DNA from: Baffinella frigidus
Taxonomy: Eukaryota; Cryptophyceae; Cryptomonadales; Baffinellaceae
Direction of reading: 5' to 3'
Length of the DNA stretch: 10,914 bases
Assembly (NCBI GenBank): GCA_026770585.1
Contig: MU647050.1
Location: 194,084-204,997 of the forward strand
This document shows, one piece after another, positions 5,058-10,570 of this stretch; the stretch's first letter is position 1; the number at the start of each line of letters is the position of its first letter. Made by a program: the position numbers and the translations under genes. The notes under the pieces were generated by a model. That model was not told the DNA's origin. It saw only the letters and a program-made list of their open reading frames with translations, and searched no databases.

Positions 5058-5205
5058 ATAACCCCTAAGCGATAAGACCTAGCACCCTACGGTAGGCAAC
5101 CCGTAGGGACATCGAATAACCCCTAAGCGATAAGACCTGGCACCCTACGGTAGGCAACCCGTAGGGACATAGGGGGGGTTCCTACGGATAAGGTAACGGA
5201 AAGGA
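5030..5205 (+). repeat. Y repeat with internal 58-bp tandem duplication
   Basis: The stretch 5056-5113 (GAATAACCCCTAAGCGATAA onward) is repeated at 5114-5170 with about two differences. The flanking parts match 648-758 in reverse complement, where the 58-bp unit is single. Each unit holds the hairpin-prone CCCTACGGTAGGCAACCCGTAGGG-like segment. The duplication therefore happened in this copy, or was lost in the other. Confidence 0.88.
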
Positions 5206-5250
5206 GGCCCGGTCTGGGCCGAAAGTCCATCCGAAGCCCGCTGGGTGGTA

Positions 5251-5410
5251 GGGTAACGTCCTGAAAACCGGGTACTTCGGCCTACGGTTTTGCCTACGGT
5301 AGGCCGTAGGCCCCCAAGGACCTAATGTTACATAGGCCCCCCCCCAGGCCCCCACAGCCTACCGTAGGCAATACCGTAGGCTTAACTACCCGGTTTTCAG
5401 GACGTTACCC
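5251..5410. mobile_element. E1: GGGTAACGTCC-ended palindromic element
   Basis: 160 bp. The ends GGGTAACGTCCTGAAAACCG and their reverse complement at 5391-5410 are perfect. The interior is largely self-complementary, with CCTACGGTAGGC blocks and a GC-rich centre. TA lies on the left (5249-5250) and TT on the right, consistent with a decayed TA duplication. Two relatives are E2 and E3. No coding capacity. Confidence 0.85.
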
Positions 5411-5448
5411 TTTGGGAGTGTGAGGACCCAGTCTATCCAACGGGGCTA

Positions 5449-5568
5449 CAGGGGTACCTCGCTCATAAGAAAGCGCCCCCCCCCCCCTAGGACCACCATA
5501 GGACCCTAGACATGGTCCTGCTGTAGGGTCCTAGGGGGAGGCGGTTTCTTATGAGCGAGGTACCCCTG
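5449..5568 (+). mobile_element. M11: intact CAGGGG-family MITE
   Basis: 120 bp, clean ends, TA at 5447-5448 and 5569-5570, C-run of about 11. The core (CCATAGGACCCTAG, CATGGTCCT, TGTAGGGTCCTAGG) is closest to truncated M1, and both lie beside the Z/GA-rich sequences, hinting that M1 and M11 were copied together with their flanks. Confidence 0.93.
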
Positions 5569-5570
5569 TA

Positions 5571-5682
5571 CGCAGCTGAAATCCAAGAAGGGGCGCGAAA
5601 TGCAGGAAGCAGGGCGAGGGAGAGGGGGAGAGGGAAAGCGCGTGCAGAGTAATAAAAGAAAAAGTGGGAGATGACTGGGACC
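5571..5682 (+). repeat. GA-rich tract adjoining Z, no gene
   Basis: Purine-rich top strand (AGGGCGAGGGAGAGGGGGAG near 5612) followed by AATAAAAGAAAAAGTGGG. It resembles the left GA tract in direct orientation at its start. No convincing coding frame. Confidence 0.5.
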
Positions 5683-5834
5683 GAGAAGATATCCGAGAGG
5701 GGGGAAGGCGAGGGGGGAAGGCGAGGTTTGTGAAGTTGGCATACACGACCGCTTCGCACGCAGGGGGGAGAGGTGCGACGGGGCCAGAGGGCTGGGGGAG
5801 AGATGGGACGGGACCAGAAGGCTCTGTAAAGTCG
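5683..5834 (-). repeat. Z repeat, right arm (inverted partner 1-152)
   Basis: 152-base reverse-complement match to the left window edge with about two mismatches. It lies about 110 bases right of M11, whereas the left arm lies left of M1, giving a mirror arrangement around the 5.5 kb between them. Confidence 0.9.
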
Positions 5835-6205
5835 TTGATCGAAATTAAGGACACGCACTGTACATGTACTAGGGGTTTAAGGTAGGGCTAGTCCTAGGAG
5901 CATAGGGCCCCCCTCCACTGGAGAATGCTGGAGGAACATATTTACATGTGGGGGTGTAAACATTTGTACCAGGATAGGGTGTTCCAACCTCGTGACTGTG
6001 CTAATTTTGCAGAGTTACGTGACCAATCAACGAAAGTTACTACACGAATGCCCACTTGCAAAAGGACATCGGTCTTAAATAGGCCCCTCTAGTCCTAGGA
6101 GCAGAGGGACCCACGTTTCTGAGGCGGGCTCGTTTCTTAAGGCTCACAGACTTTTGTATCACTCAACTCAAAGCTCAAGGGCCTCATTTAGCACCTGTAT
6201 CGAGA
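5835..6205. other. Unique stretch, no recognisable gene
   Basis: No credible frame. CTAGTCCTAGGAGCA occurs twice, near 5888 and 6089, about 200 bases apart. CAACGAAAGTTACTACAC near 6031 is a near copy of the inner arm of the P elements. A degraded GAGGCGGGCTCGTT motif lies at 6118-6134. The stretch may be the body of a retroposon ending in the AAG tail at 6206-6226 (inference). Confidence 0.45.
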
Positions 6206-6226
6206 GTAATAAAGAAGAAGAAGAAG
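6202..6226 (+). repeat. Possible retroposon 3' tail, AATAAA plus (AAG)n
   Basis: GAGAGTAATAAAG followed by five AAG units. Position 10412-10437 has GAGAGTCATAAAGAAGAAG, so the last bases and the tail recur in another context. Simple-repeat tails after a fixed terminal sequence are typical of non-LTR retrotransposons and SINEs. No upstream reverse transcriptase frame is present. Confidence 0.4.
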
Positions 6227-6403
6227 CATGACTCCCTAGGGGCGGCGCGTGTCCGTCTTCGCGAATAACACCGGCGCGGGGTTGGGAGGTCCTTCTAGAT
6301 GGACCGTAATTATTAGTAAACACCGATTTGTACTGCAAAATTTGAATTTAAAACACTACATGTCCAAACGAGGAATTTTCGCCGACGGGGGGACGGAAAC
6401 TTA

Positions 6404-6537
6404 TCCGGGGAAACATTTGTCTTTCATTTCTTGGCAACGAAAATTCCTACACAGGTGCTTTAATATTACTAGAAAGAACGAATTATGTAGTAATTTTCGT
6501 TGCCAGAAAATGAAGAAAAAAAAGAGGTTTCCCCGGA
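6404..6537 (+). mobile_element. P1: TCCGGGGAAAC-ended MITE
   Basis: 134 bp with arms of about 50 bases. Outer TCCGGGGAAAC is exact; inner TTGGCAACGAAAATTCCTAC pairs with GTAGTAATTTTCGTTGCCA. TA lies at 6402-6403 and 6538-6539. The A/T-rich arms (CTTTCATTTCTT against AAGAAAAAAAAG) are more diverged than in P2, so this is probably the older copy. Confidence 0.88.
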
Positions 6538-6694
6538 TAGGTATGCCCGCCTCGGGACGGATAGGCCTGGACTGCAGCACTCAAGAGGGTTCGGGAGGGC
6601 GGAGACTCGGGGTGCTGCTGAAACGTGGCCTCTGAGGGATGTGATCCAGTCTCAAGGTGTGAGGACCGGGTCCTGGACGGGCCCGCCTCGGGAG

Positions 6695-6771
6695 AAAAGG
6701 GCTCCAAGGGTGAGTCCTAAAAAAGGGCTCCAAGGGTGAGTCCTAGAAAAGGGCTCCAAGGGTGAGTCCTA
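6695..6771 (+). repeat. 26-bp tandem repeat, three copies
   Basis: Units begin at 6695, 6721 and 6747 (AAAAGGGCTCCAAGGGTGAG followed by TCCTAR). They are nearly identical; only the last base varies and the third is one base short. Immediately upstream is an inverted GC-rich motif (6676-6693). Each unit contains GGGTGAGT, which resembles a spliceosomal 5' splice site. Confidence 0.92.
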
Positions 6772-7056
6772 TCGCATCACAGAACTGAACCAGCGGCACA
6801 GCGCTTCCTTTCCGCCCTGGAGCGGACTTGGAAGTATTCTTAAGTCAATTTTGCGATTTTCAAGGGGAATGTACCCTCCTGAGGAGTACCCCGTGATGAA
6901 TGGATCTGGTACAAAAAGGTCTAATAAGTATTTTAGTGGTATAAATCCTGTCAACTTTTGCGATAGGGGTTTATTCGGGATTGGCCGCAACTCCCCTCCA
7001 GGGTGGCAGACGAGGCACCTATCCGATCCCATGTGTTCACTACCCGTCATATCCCT
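6772..7056. other. Unique stretch, no gene called
   Basis: A 93-codon frame on the minus strand (7050-6769, ATG start) has ordinary amino-acid composition, but I recognise nothing in it and the plus strand is also open for 75 codons. No RNA gene or repeat is seen. Confidence 0.4.
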
Positions 7057-7058
7057 TA

Positions 7059-7176
7059 CAGGGGTACCTCGCTCATAATAAACCGCCCCCCCCTAGGACC
7101 CTACAGTAGGCCTACGCCTAGGGCCCTATGGTGATCCTTGGGGGGGGTGGTGTTCCTTATGAGCGAGGTACCCCTG
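7059..7176 (-). mobile_element. M12: CAGGGG-family MITE
   Basis: 118 bp, TA at 7057-7058 and 7177-7178, core in the M3/M6/M10 orientation. The left arm shares CATAATAAACC with M6. Left flank ATATCCCTTA and right CATCCCTCAAGTGGCGAG resemble K ends, so it may have landed in or beside a decayed K copy. Confidence 0.9.
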
Positions 7177-7222
7177 TACCCTTCACATCCCTCAAGTGGC
7201 GAGTAGCCTCATACGCTCACGA

Positions 7223-7256
7223 CAGGGGTCCCTCGCCCATAAGAAACCGCACCTTC
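7223..7256 (+). mobile_element. M13: remnant left end of an M element
   Basis: CAGGGGTCCCTCGCCCATAA and then AACCGCACC match the left arm with two substitutions. Core and right arm are absent. Confidence 0.75.
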
Positions 7257-7439
7257 CGTGGGATCCCTCCCCACGTTACTAGTGACGCAACCTATAACTA
7301 GTTTTGTAAAGCAACTCGTTCTGGTACAAATTATAAAACAAAGTCCATGTAAAACTTAAGGGATACACTGCGGCCGTGTTTGTACTAGGAAATGTCTCTC
7401 TCGTCGCCAGGGCCTTGCTGGAGGCAATCAAGGTTTCTC
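7257..7439. other. Unique stretch, no recognisable gene
   Basis: No long frame, RNA gene or repeat family is visible between the M13 remnant and K2. Confidence 0.5.
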
Positions 7440-7441
7440 TA

Positions 7442-7542
7442 TCCCTTAAGTGCCCAGGTGGTCAAATTTGACCACCAAGAGGTCCTAGGTAGGTCCTAGG
7501 GTCCTACGGTAGGGCGTATGCGCCTACTGGCCACTTAAGGGA
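7442..7542 (+). mobile_element. K2: intact TCCCTTAAG-ended element (unoccupied site)
   Basis: 101 bp, ends TCCCTTAAGTG and CACTTAAGGGA exact, TA at 7440-7441 and 7543-7544. Inner hairpin GGTGGTCAAATTTGACCACC is a perfect 20-bp palindrome. The single TA in CCTACGGTAGGG is the site at which K1 carries M8. Confidence 0.92.
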
Positions 7543-7595
7543 TAGACAATGGTCTGTCTCGCGTCAAATGTCACACCTGTCTGATACCGTGCTTA

Positions 7596-7729
7596 TCCGG
7601 GGAAACCTATTTTTCTTTCATTTGATGGCAATCAAAATTACTACACAGATTCTTTCATATTACTAATAGGAACGAATTGTGTAGTAATTTTCGTTGCCAT
7701 CAAAAGAAAGAAAAATAGGTTTCCCCGGA
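7596..7729 (+). mobile_element. P2: intact TCCGGGGAAAC-ended MITE
   Basis: 134 bp, the same length as P1. Arms of more than 50 bases are nearly perfect (TCCGGGGAAACCTATTTTTC against its mirror at the right), with TA at 7594-7595 and 7730-7731. The short unpaired centre is about 20-25 bases. No coding capacity. The tighter arms suggest it is younger than P1. Confidence 0.93.
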
Positions 7730-7770
7730 TAAGTGTGCGACCGTACCTCTACGCACTGGGCTGCCAAGCT

Positions 7771-7889
7771 TGTTCCCACTTACATTTGGGCTCCCCATAA
7801 ATTCGCCCCCCCCCCCCATTTCACATGGGAGGGGGGGTCAAAATTGGGGGGGAGGCGAATTTGTGGGGAGCCCAAATCTAAGTGGGACA
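7771..7889. mobile_element. V: inverted-repeat element with CCCACTTA ends
   Basis: TGTTCCCACTTACATTTGGG pairs with CCCAAATCTAAGTGGGACA with one unpaired base and one mismatch. Pairing continues through CTCCCCATAAATTCGCC / GGCGAATTTGTGGGGAG, giving arms of about 38 bases. The centre is a C-run (13) and G-runs. No obvious target duplication and only one copy in the window. Confidence 0.75.
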
Positions 7890-8278
7890 GAGAAAGGCTG
7901 TGAAAAACATTTCGGCTAGAAATCTGGTCGAAATGTCGGTTAATCAGATGTCTTTGAACCGAGCAATTCTTAGTTGGTAGCCAAAAAGAAATGGACTATG
8001 TTCACTTTTGCCTACTCTAGAGTAGTGCAAGTTGTGCTAGACGAGTCATCGATGATTAGATGCGTCTCTCGCTGGACTGCACGCGCTCGCTTCACCCGCA
8101 TTCTGCTCCTCAGAACGTCAACCCGATCTGCGAATCCCACTGTGAAACTGCCACTACCCATAACGAGGGATCCACCAAGGAGCAGTGCGCATTAGCGTCC
8201 TCCTCCCTGGTTTCCCCCCGCAGAGCACCCCGTTGTGTGGGGGGCCCTGCCTAAGCCACACACAGTTGCCCCGTGCAT
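7890..8278. other. Unique stretch, no recognisable gene
   Basis: Frames of 64-73 codons overlap in two registers and are not convincing. Small hairpins: ACATTTCG/CGAAATGT (7907-7936) and GTGTGG/CCACAC (about 8234-8262). Confidence 0.5.
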
Positions 8279-8366
8279 GAGCGCTGCGCACCGAGACAAA
8301 AGTCGAGATTGGGACGTCTCAAAGCAAAAGTGGAACCTCTGTTAACTTAAGAAGTAACAGTGGAAT
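8279..8366 (+). repeat. R repeat, copy 2 (88 bp)
   Basis: Same orientation as 1074-1161, 84 of 88 bases identical. Substitutions in GTCTCAAAG...GTGGAAC weaken the internal 6-bp stem seen in copy 1, while the 3' stem is unchanged. Flanks are unrelated. Confidence 0.85.
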
Positions 8367-8368
8367 CC

Positions 8369-8398
8369 CACTGTGTGAGGGGGCACTGTGCGAGGGGG
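8369..8398 (+). repeat. 15-bp tandem repeat, two copies
   Basis: CACTGTGTGAGGGGG and CACTGTGCGAGGGGG lie head to tail directly after R copy 2. Confidence 0.8.
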
Positions 8399-8491
8399 CA
8401 CACCGAGCCGTTGTCGACGAGGGACTTGATCGTAGCCTTGTGCTCAGCCTGTCAGGGGAGAGGACAGCATGCGTCAGCACCCATGCTAACA
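8399..8491. other. Unique spacer before E2
   Basis: No gene, repeat or signal recognised. Confidence 0.4.
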
Positions 8492-8841
8492 GGGCAACGT
8501 CCTGAAAACCGGGCACAGTGGACCTACCCTAACACATACCCGTCGGGGCCGGACTGATTGAGTATGTGTGGAGGGTAGGTATGCGTTATGGTGTCCACCC
8601 TTCAGGCATACTTCCTTGCAGGGGGGAATCGGGGGCCGGCCGAAGGAGTATGTGTGGAGGGTTAGTATGTGTTACGGTAGCCTGTGTTAGGGTAGGTGCA
8701 CTGTAGTTAGCCCTACGGTATTGCCTACGGTAGGCCGTAGGGCCCCTAGGACCTAATGTTTCATAGGACCCCCCCTAGGCCCCTACGGCCTACCGTAGGC
8801 AATACCGTAGGCTTAACTACCCGGTTTTCAGGACGTGACCC
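8492..8841. mobile_element. E2: GGGTAACGTCC-family palindrome split by another element
   Basis: The left end GGGCAACGTCCTGAAAACCG (8492-8511) and right end CGGTTTTCAGGACGTGACCC (8822-8841) correspond to E1's ends with one change each. After its first 22 bases the element is interrupted by I (8516-8703), then resumes at GTTAGCCCTACGGTATTGCC with the usual CCTACGGTAGGC blocks. Outside lie CA (8490-8491) and TA (8842-8843). Confidence 0.88.
8516..8703. mobile_element. I: CAGTGGACCTACC-ended element nested in E2
   Basis: 188 bp with ends CAGTGGACCTACCCTAACAC and GTGTTAGGGTAGGTGCACTG, complementary except for one base, flanked by CA (8514-8515) and TA (8704-8705). The mirror arm of E2 predicts GGGTAGTTA at the uninterrupted site, so insertion was at TA. 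Inside is a direct repeat of about 33 bases starting GAGTATGTGTGGAGGG (about 8560 and 8646). No coding frame. Confidence 0.85.
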
Positions 8842-8975
8842 TATGAATGTGAGGACAGAGTCCCCGAATTCATGCGAGATAATCCTTCTCCGAGCCCGAG
8901 GCGGGCCCTTCCTGGAACACTGTCCTCACACTCTACGGGGAACTTTCAAGTGTTTTCCGATGAGGCTCATACCTC
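8842..8975. other. No gene; one dispersed GC-rich motif
   Basis: Contains GCCCGAGGCGGGCCCTT at 8894-8910, a dispersed copy of the 4802 tandem unit. No credible coding frame of its own. Confidence 0.4.
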
Positions 8976-9101
8976 CCACGCCAGAGGGCTCGAAACATCC
9001 ACTTTTGACATCTTTCAGGGGAAAGCTCCTGAAAACTCAAGTCAACGACGCCAGATCTGGCGTGGATAAGGCGTCGGTTTCCCTCGAGCCCTCTGGCGTG
9101 G
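8976..9101. repeat. Inverted repeat with 18-bp arms
   Basis: CCACGCCAGAGGGCTCGA (8976-8993) pairs exactly with 9084-9101. Near the right arm is ACGCCAGATCTGGCGT (9049-9064), a perfect palindrome reusing the ACGCCAGA end motif. Probably another small foldback element; no second copy in the window. Confidence 0.7.
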
Positions 9102-9115
9102 TCCTAGTTATGCCC

Positions 9116-9226
9116 CAGTCTGATTTGGTCTCGCCACTTTGGTGGGACCGGGCTCTTTCCCGCTTCAAAGTTGACGGATTCGTACCACAACCCCAGCCGT
9201 GTCAACTTAGGAAAAGCCTGCGAGAC
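9116..9226 (-). repeat. U2: intron-like repeat unit
   Basis: Reads, on the minus strand, from a GT directly after the PTOX exon fragment D (GAG followed by GTCTCGCAGG) through AAGTTGAC-flanked sequence to the palindrome GGTCTCGCCA / TGGTGGGACC, whose two mismatches are G-U compatible, and AGACTGG. It is a direct repeat of U3, with near identity from AAAGTTGACGG to AAGCCTGCGA. Whether it was ever a working intron is inference. Confidence 0.7.
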
Positions 9227-9276
9227 CTCATCGTCGCGGATGTTCTCGAAGACTTCGTACAACGACTTTATCGCCG
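9227..9276 (-). pseudogene. PTOX exon fragment D (3' part only)
   Basis: Minus-strand translation gives AIKSLYEVFENIRDDE, the C-terminal half of the exon seen complete at 10027-10134. It ends GAG|GT. Upstream of AIKSL the sequence departs from the exon and runs into an inverted U unit, so the 5' half is lost. It cannot encode a functional protein. Confidence 0.7.
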
Positions 9277-9292
9277 TTGGCGGACTATTCTC

Positions 9293-9360
9293 AAGTTGAC
9301 ATGCTGGGTGTGCGGTACAAACCCGTCAACTTTCGAGCGGGAACGAGCCCGGGCCCACCA
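9293..9360 (+). repeat. U4: inverted partial U unit
   Basis: AAGTTGAC...GTCAACTT followed by TCGAGCGGGAACGAGCCCGG is the reverse complement of the U1-type variant (its GGTACAAACCC matches U1's GGGTTTGTACC better than U2 or U3). With U2 it brackets exon fragment D in inverted orientation. Confidence 0.7.
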
Positions 9361-9381
9361 CATGGCTTCGCCCACATTAAC

Positions 9382-9531
9382 GTGCGCGGCCACTCAATTC
9401 AAACCGCTTTGATGCTATCTTAAGGGTGGTTTCTCTCTTATTTTGCAATATTAGCTTCGAAATAGCTTTAATTTAGGGGGAAACCCGCCCCAAGATAGCA
9501 AAAACGCGGTTTGAATTGAGTGGCCTCGCAC
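9382..9531. mobile_element. W: 150-bp inverted-repeat element
   Basis: GTGCGCGGCCACTCAATTCA and following AACCGC pair with the right end GCGGTTTGAATTGAGTGGCC and TCGCAC with one mismatch. ATGCTATCTT / AAGATAGC and GGTTTC / GAAACC extend the arms. The centre is AT-rich. No TA or longer duplication is evident (TTAAC left, ATGAA right). Just after it, AAATAGACTGAGACAG (9537-9552) is an isolated end of a U1-like unit. Confidence 0.8.
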
Positions 9532-9552
9532 ATGAAAATAGACTGAGACAGC

Positions 9553-9819
9553 CACTCGAGGCTAGAAGTGTCACTATTTTAAAATAGGGATTCGTTTACA
9601 AGTGAAGAAAAAAAAAGGTGTAGTAATTTTCAAACAAATGGGAGCGTTTGGTCATGTTCTCGAAGACTTCGTACCCTGCGTCCTTCTATCATCCCCCCTT
9701 AAAACCGGCAAAAGTTGCCGGAAATGCCTACAAACAATTGACTTTTACCTTGTGGCCAACCGCAAGATAAGGTATTCTATCCGATCGGTTGCCAACTAGC
9801 CCTCCCGCGTAGCTAGGAC
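9553..9819. other. Mostly unique; small PTOX scrap and weak hairpins
   Basis: GTGTAGTAATTTTC near 9618 recurs from the P elements. ATGTTCTCGAAGACTTCGTAC at about 9655-9675 is a piece of the PTOX exon, isolated and surrounded by unrelated DNA. GGCAAAAGTTGCC and the pair GGCCAACCG / CGGTTGCC (about 9753-9794) can form hairpins. No gene called. Confidence 0.5.
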
Positions 9820-9912
9820 CTCGTCGTCGCGGATGTTCTCGAAGACTTTCGTACAGCGACTTGATGACCGGGCGCCGTTTCGCGTTCCCCGTCGTGTGGA
9901 ACGCGCCAAACA
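9820..9912 (-). pseudogene. PTOX exon fragment C (frameshifted)
   Basis: On the minus strand FGAFHTTGNAKRRPVIKSLY is followed by a frameshift caused by one extra T (GAAGACTTTCGTAC, ttt at 9847-9849), after which a second frame continues VFENIRDDE. The exon still ends GAG|GT at 9820/9819. Its 5' end is cut: the GADMY start is replaced by the AAG end of U3. A frameshift plus truncation marks it as dead. Confidence 0.8.
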
Positions 9913-10026
9913 CTTACAGTCTATTTGGGCGCACCAACTTGGTGCGCCCGGGCGCTTTCCCGCCCCAAAGTTGACGGATTCGTACCACAACCCCAGCCGT
10001 GTCAACTTAGGAAAAGCCTGCGATAC
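9913..10026 (-). repeat. U3: intron-like repeat unit between two PTOX exon copies
   Basis: On the minus strand it begins GT right after exon B and ends AG right before fragment C, 114 bases. It carries the perfect palindrome GGGCGCACCA / TGGTGCGCCC (9927-9949) and the AAGTTGAC...GTCAACTT pair. The phases of the flanking exon ends do not fit each other, so splicing it would not restore a protein; the arrangement is a duplication remnant. Confidence 0.7.
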
Positions 10027-10134
10027 CTCATCGTCGCGGATGTTCTCGAAGACTTCGTACAGCGACTTGATGACCGGGCGCCGTTTTTCGTTCCCCGTCG
10101 TGTGGAACGCGTCAAACATGTACATGTCCGCCCC
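10027..10134 (-). pseudogene. PTOX exon copy B (intact 36-codon exon)
   Basis: Minus-strand translation is GADMYMFDAFHTTG, then NE, then KRRPVIKSLYEVFENIRDDE. This matches the C-terminal catalytic region of plastid terminal oxidase, the plastoquinol oxidase of plastids, whose typical form is GGDLYLFDEFQT...RRPxIENLYDVFxNIRDDEAEH. The final Glu corresponds to the first residue of the EAEH iron-binding motif; the His would lie on the next exon. The 108-base open segment is bounded by CCAG on its 5' side and GTATCG on its 3' side, so it looks like a precise phase-0 exon. No neighbouring PTOX exons with other protein segments are visible, so it is an isolated duplicate, not a gene. NEK differs from NAK in A and C. 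Confidence 0.75.
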
Positions 10135-10138
10135 CTGG

Positions 10139-10190
10139 GTTTTAATGTTTTAATGTTTTAGTGTTTTAGTGTTTTAGTGTTCTCGACAAG
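10139..10190 (+). repeat. Degenerate telomere-like repeats (TTTTARTG)n
   Basis: GTTTTAATG twice and then TTTTAGTG three times, directly beside the start of exon B. Similar TTTTAGTG and TTCAGTG units return at 10855-10890. They look like drifted telomeric or subtelomeric repeats. Confidence 0.6.
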
Positions 10191-10226
10191 GCGGGGACGT
10201 CTCGAGGCGCGTCCAACGTTTTCATA

Positions 10227-10381
10227 GGCTAACGGCCTGAAAATGGGGTAGTTAGGCATACGGCATTGCCTGGGACCTCCTACCGTAGGCCGAGGGATCC
10301 TAGGACCAAAAGCCTCGGCCTACGGTAGGAGGTCCTAGGCAATGCCGTAGGCCTAACTACCCCATTTTCAGGCCGTTACCC
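10227..10381. mobile_element. E3: near-perfect palindrome related to E1/E2
   Basis: 155 bp. Ends GGCTAACGGCCTGAAAATGG and CCATTTTCAGGCCGTTACCC differ by one base. Arms of about 68 bases (TAGTTAGGCATACGGCATTG inward against its mirror) leave a tiny centre near 10305. TA lies at 10225-10226 and 10382-10383. Subfamily differs from E1 (CTGAAAATGGGG instead of CTGAAAACCGGG) on both arms. Confidence 0.9.
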
Positions 10382-10411
10382 TATTAGTTTGGATCACTCG
10401 GCGCTAGGCCT

Positions 10412-10437
10412 GAGAGTCATAAAGAAGAAGAAAGAAG
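10412..10437 (+). repeat. Second possible retroposon tail
   Basis: GAGAGTCATAAAGAAGAAG then AAAGAAG resembles 6202-6226. It ends exactly where PTOX fragment A begins. Confidence 0.4.
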
Positions 10438-10439
10438 TT

Positions 10440-10490
10440 TTTCGCGTTCCCCGTCGTGTGGAACGCGTCAAATATGTACATGTCCGCCCC
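10440..10490 (-). pseudogene. PTOX exon fragment A (5' half)
   Basis: Minus-strand translation gives GADMYIFDAFHTTGNAK and then leaves the exon. The 5' boundary CCAG|GGGGCGG is the same as in copy B, and upstream (to the right on the plus strand) are telomere-like repeats, again as in copy B. Confidence 0.75.
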
Positions 10491-10570
10491 CTGGAGGTTT
10501 AGGGGTTTAAGGTTTCAGGGTTTTAGAGGTTCAGGGTTTTAGAGTCTTAGGTTTTTGTAGCTGACACCTG
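10491..10570 (+). repeat. Degenerate telomere-like repeats
   Basis: TTTAGGGG, TTTAAGG, TTTCAGGG, TTTTAGAGG, TTCAGGG and TTTTAGAG units follow CCGCCCCCTGG, then decay into unique sequence before the perfect array. Confidence 0.7.

Noticed and set aside
5487-5858. Minus-strand frames of 78-123 codons with recurring GYLAHKK or RGTSLIRNR peptides
   Set aside because: These peptides recur at several M elements (also near 3053-3247, 3882-4064 and 4233-4514) because they are translations of the M terminal repeat, which stays open in several frames. They are not evidence of genes, though similar strings may appear as hypothetical proteins in databases.
6249-6635. 128-codon plus-strand frame
   Set aside because: Begins at a GTG and passes through the whole P1 hairpin element; the product is the translation of MITE arms.
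6769-7050. Minus-strand 93-codon frame with ATG start
   Set aside because: Ordinary composition but no recognisable similarity, overlaps a 75-codon frame on the other strand and lies between repeats. Not enough to call a gene.
9293-9332. Invertible switch between AAGTTGAC and GTCAACTT
   Set aside because: The segment is inverted relative to U1-U3, but its flanks (GAGCGGGAACGAGCC) are inverted too, so the whole U unit was inverted, not just the part between the 8-bp repeats.
8756-9412. The longest open frame in the window (218 codons, plus strand)
   Set aside because: It runs across the E2 arm, an inverted repeat, U2 and the antisense strand of a PTOX exon fragment. It is a chance frame over repeats with no ATG in the first position and no coherent domain.
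9796-10125. 109-codon minus-strand frame containing the PTOX exon as a single protein
   Set aside because: Only its first part is PTOX; the rest reads through the U3 unit and a frameshifted second exon copy, so it is not one protein.
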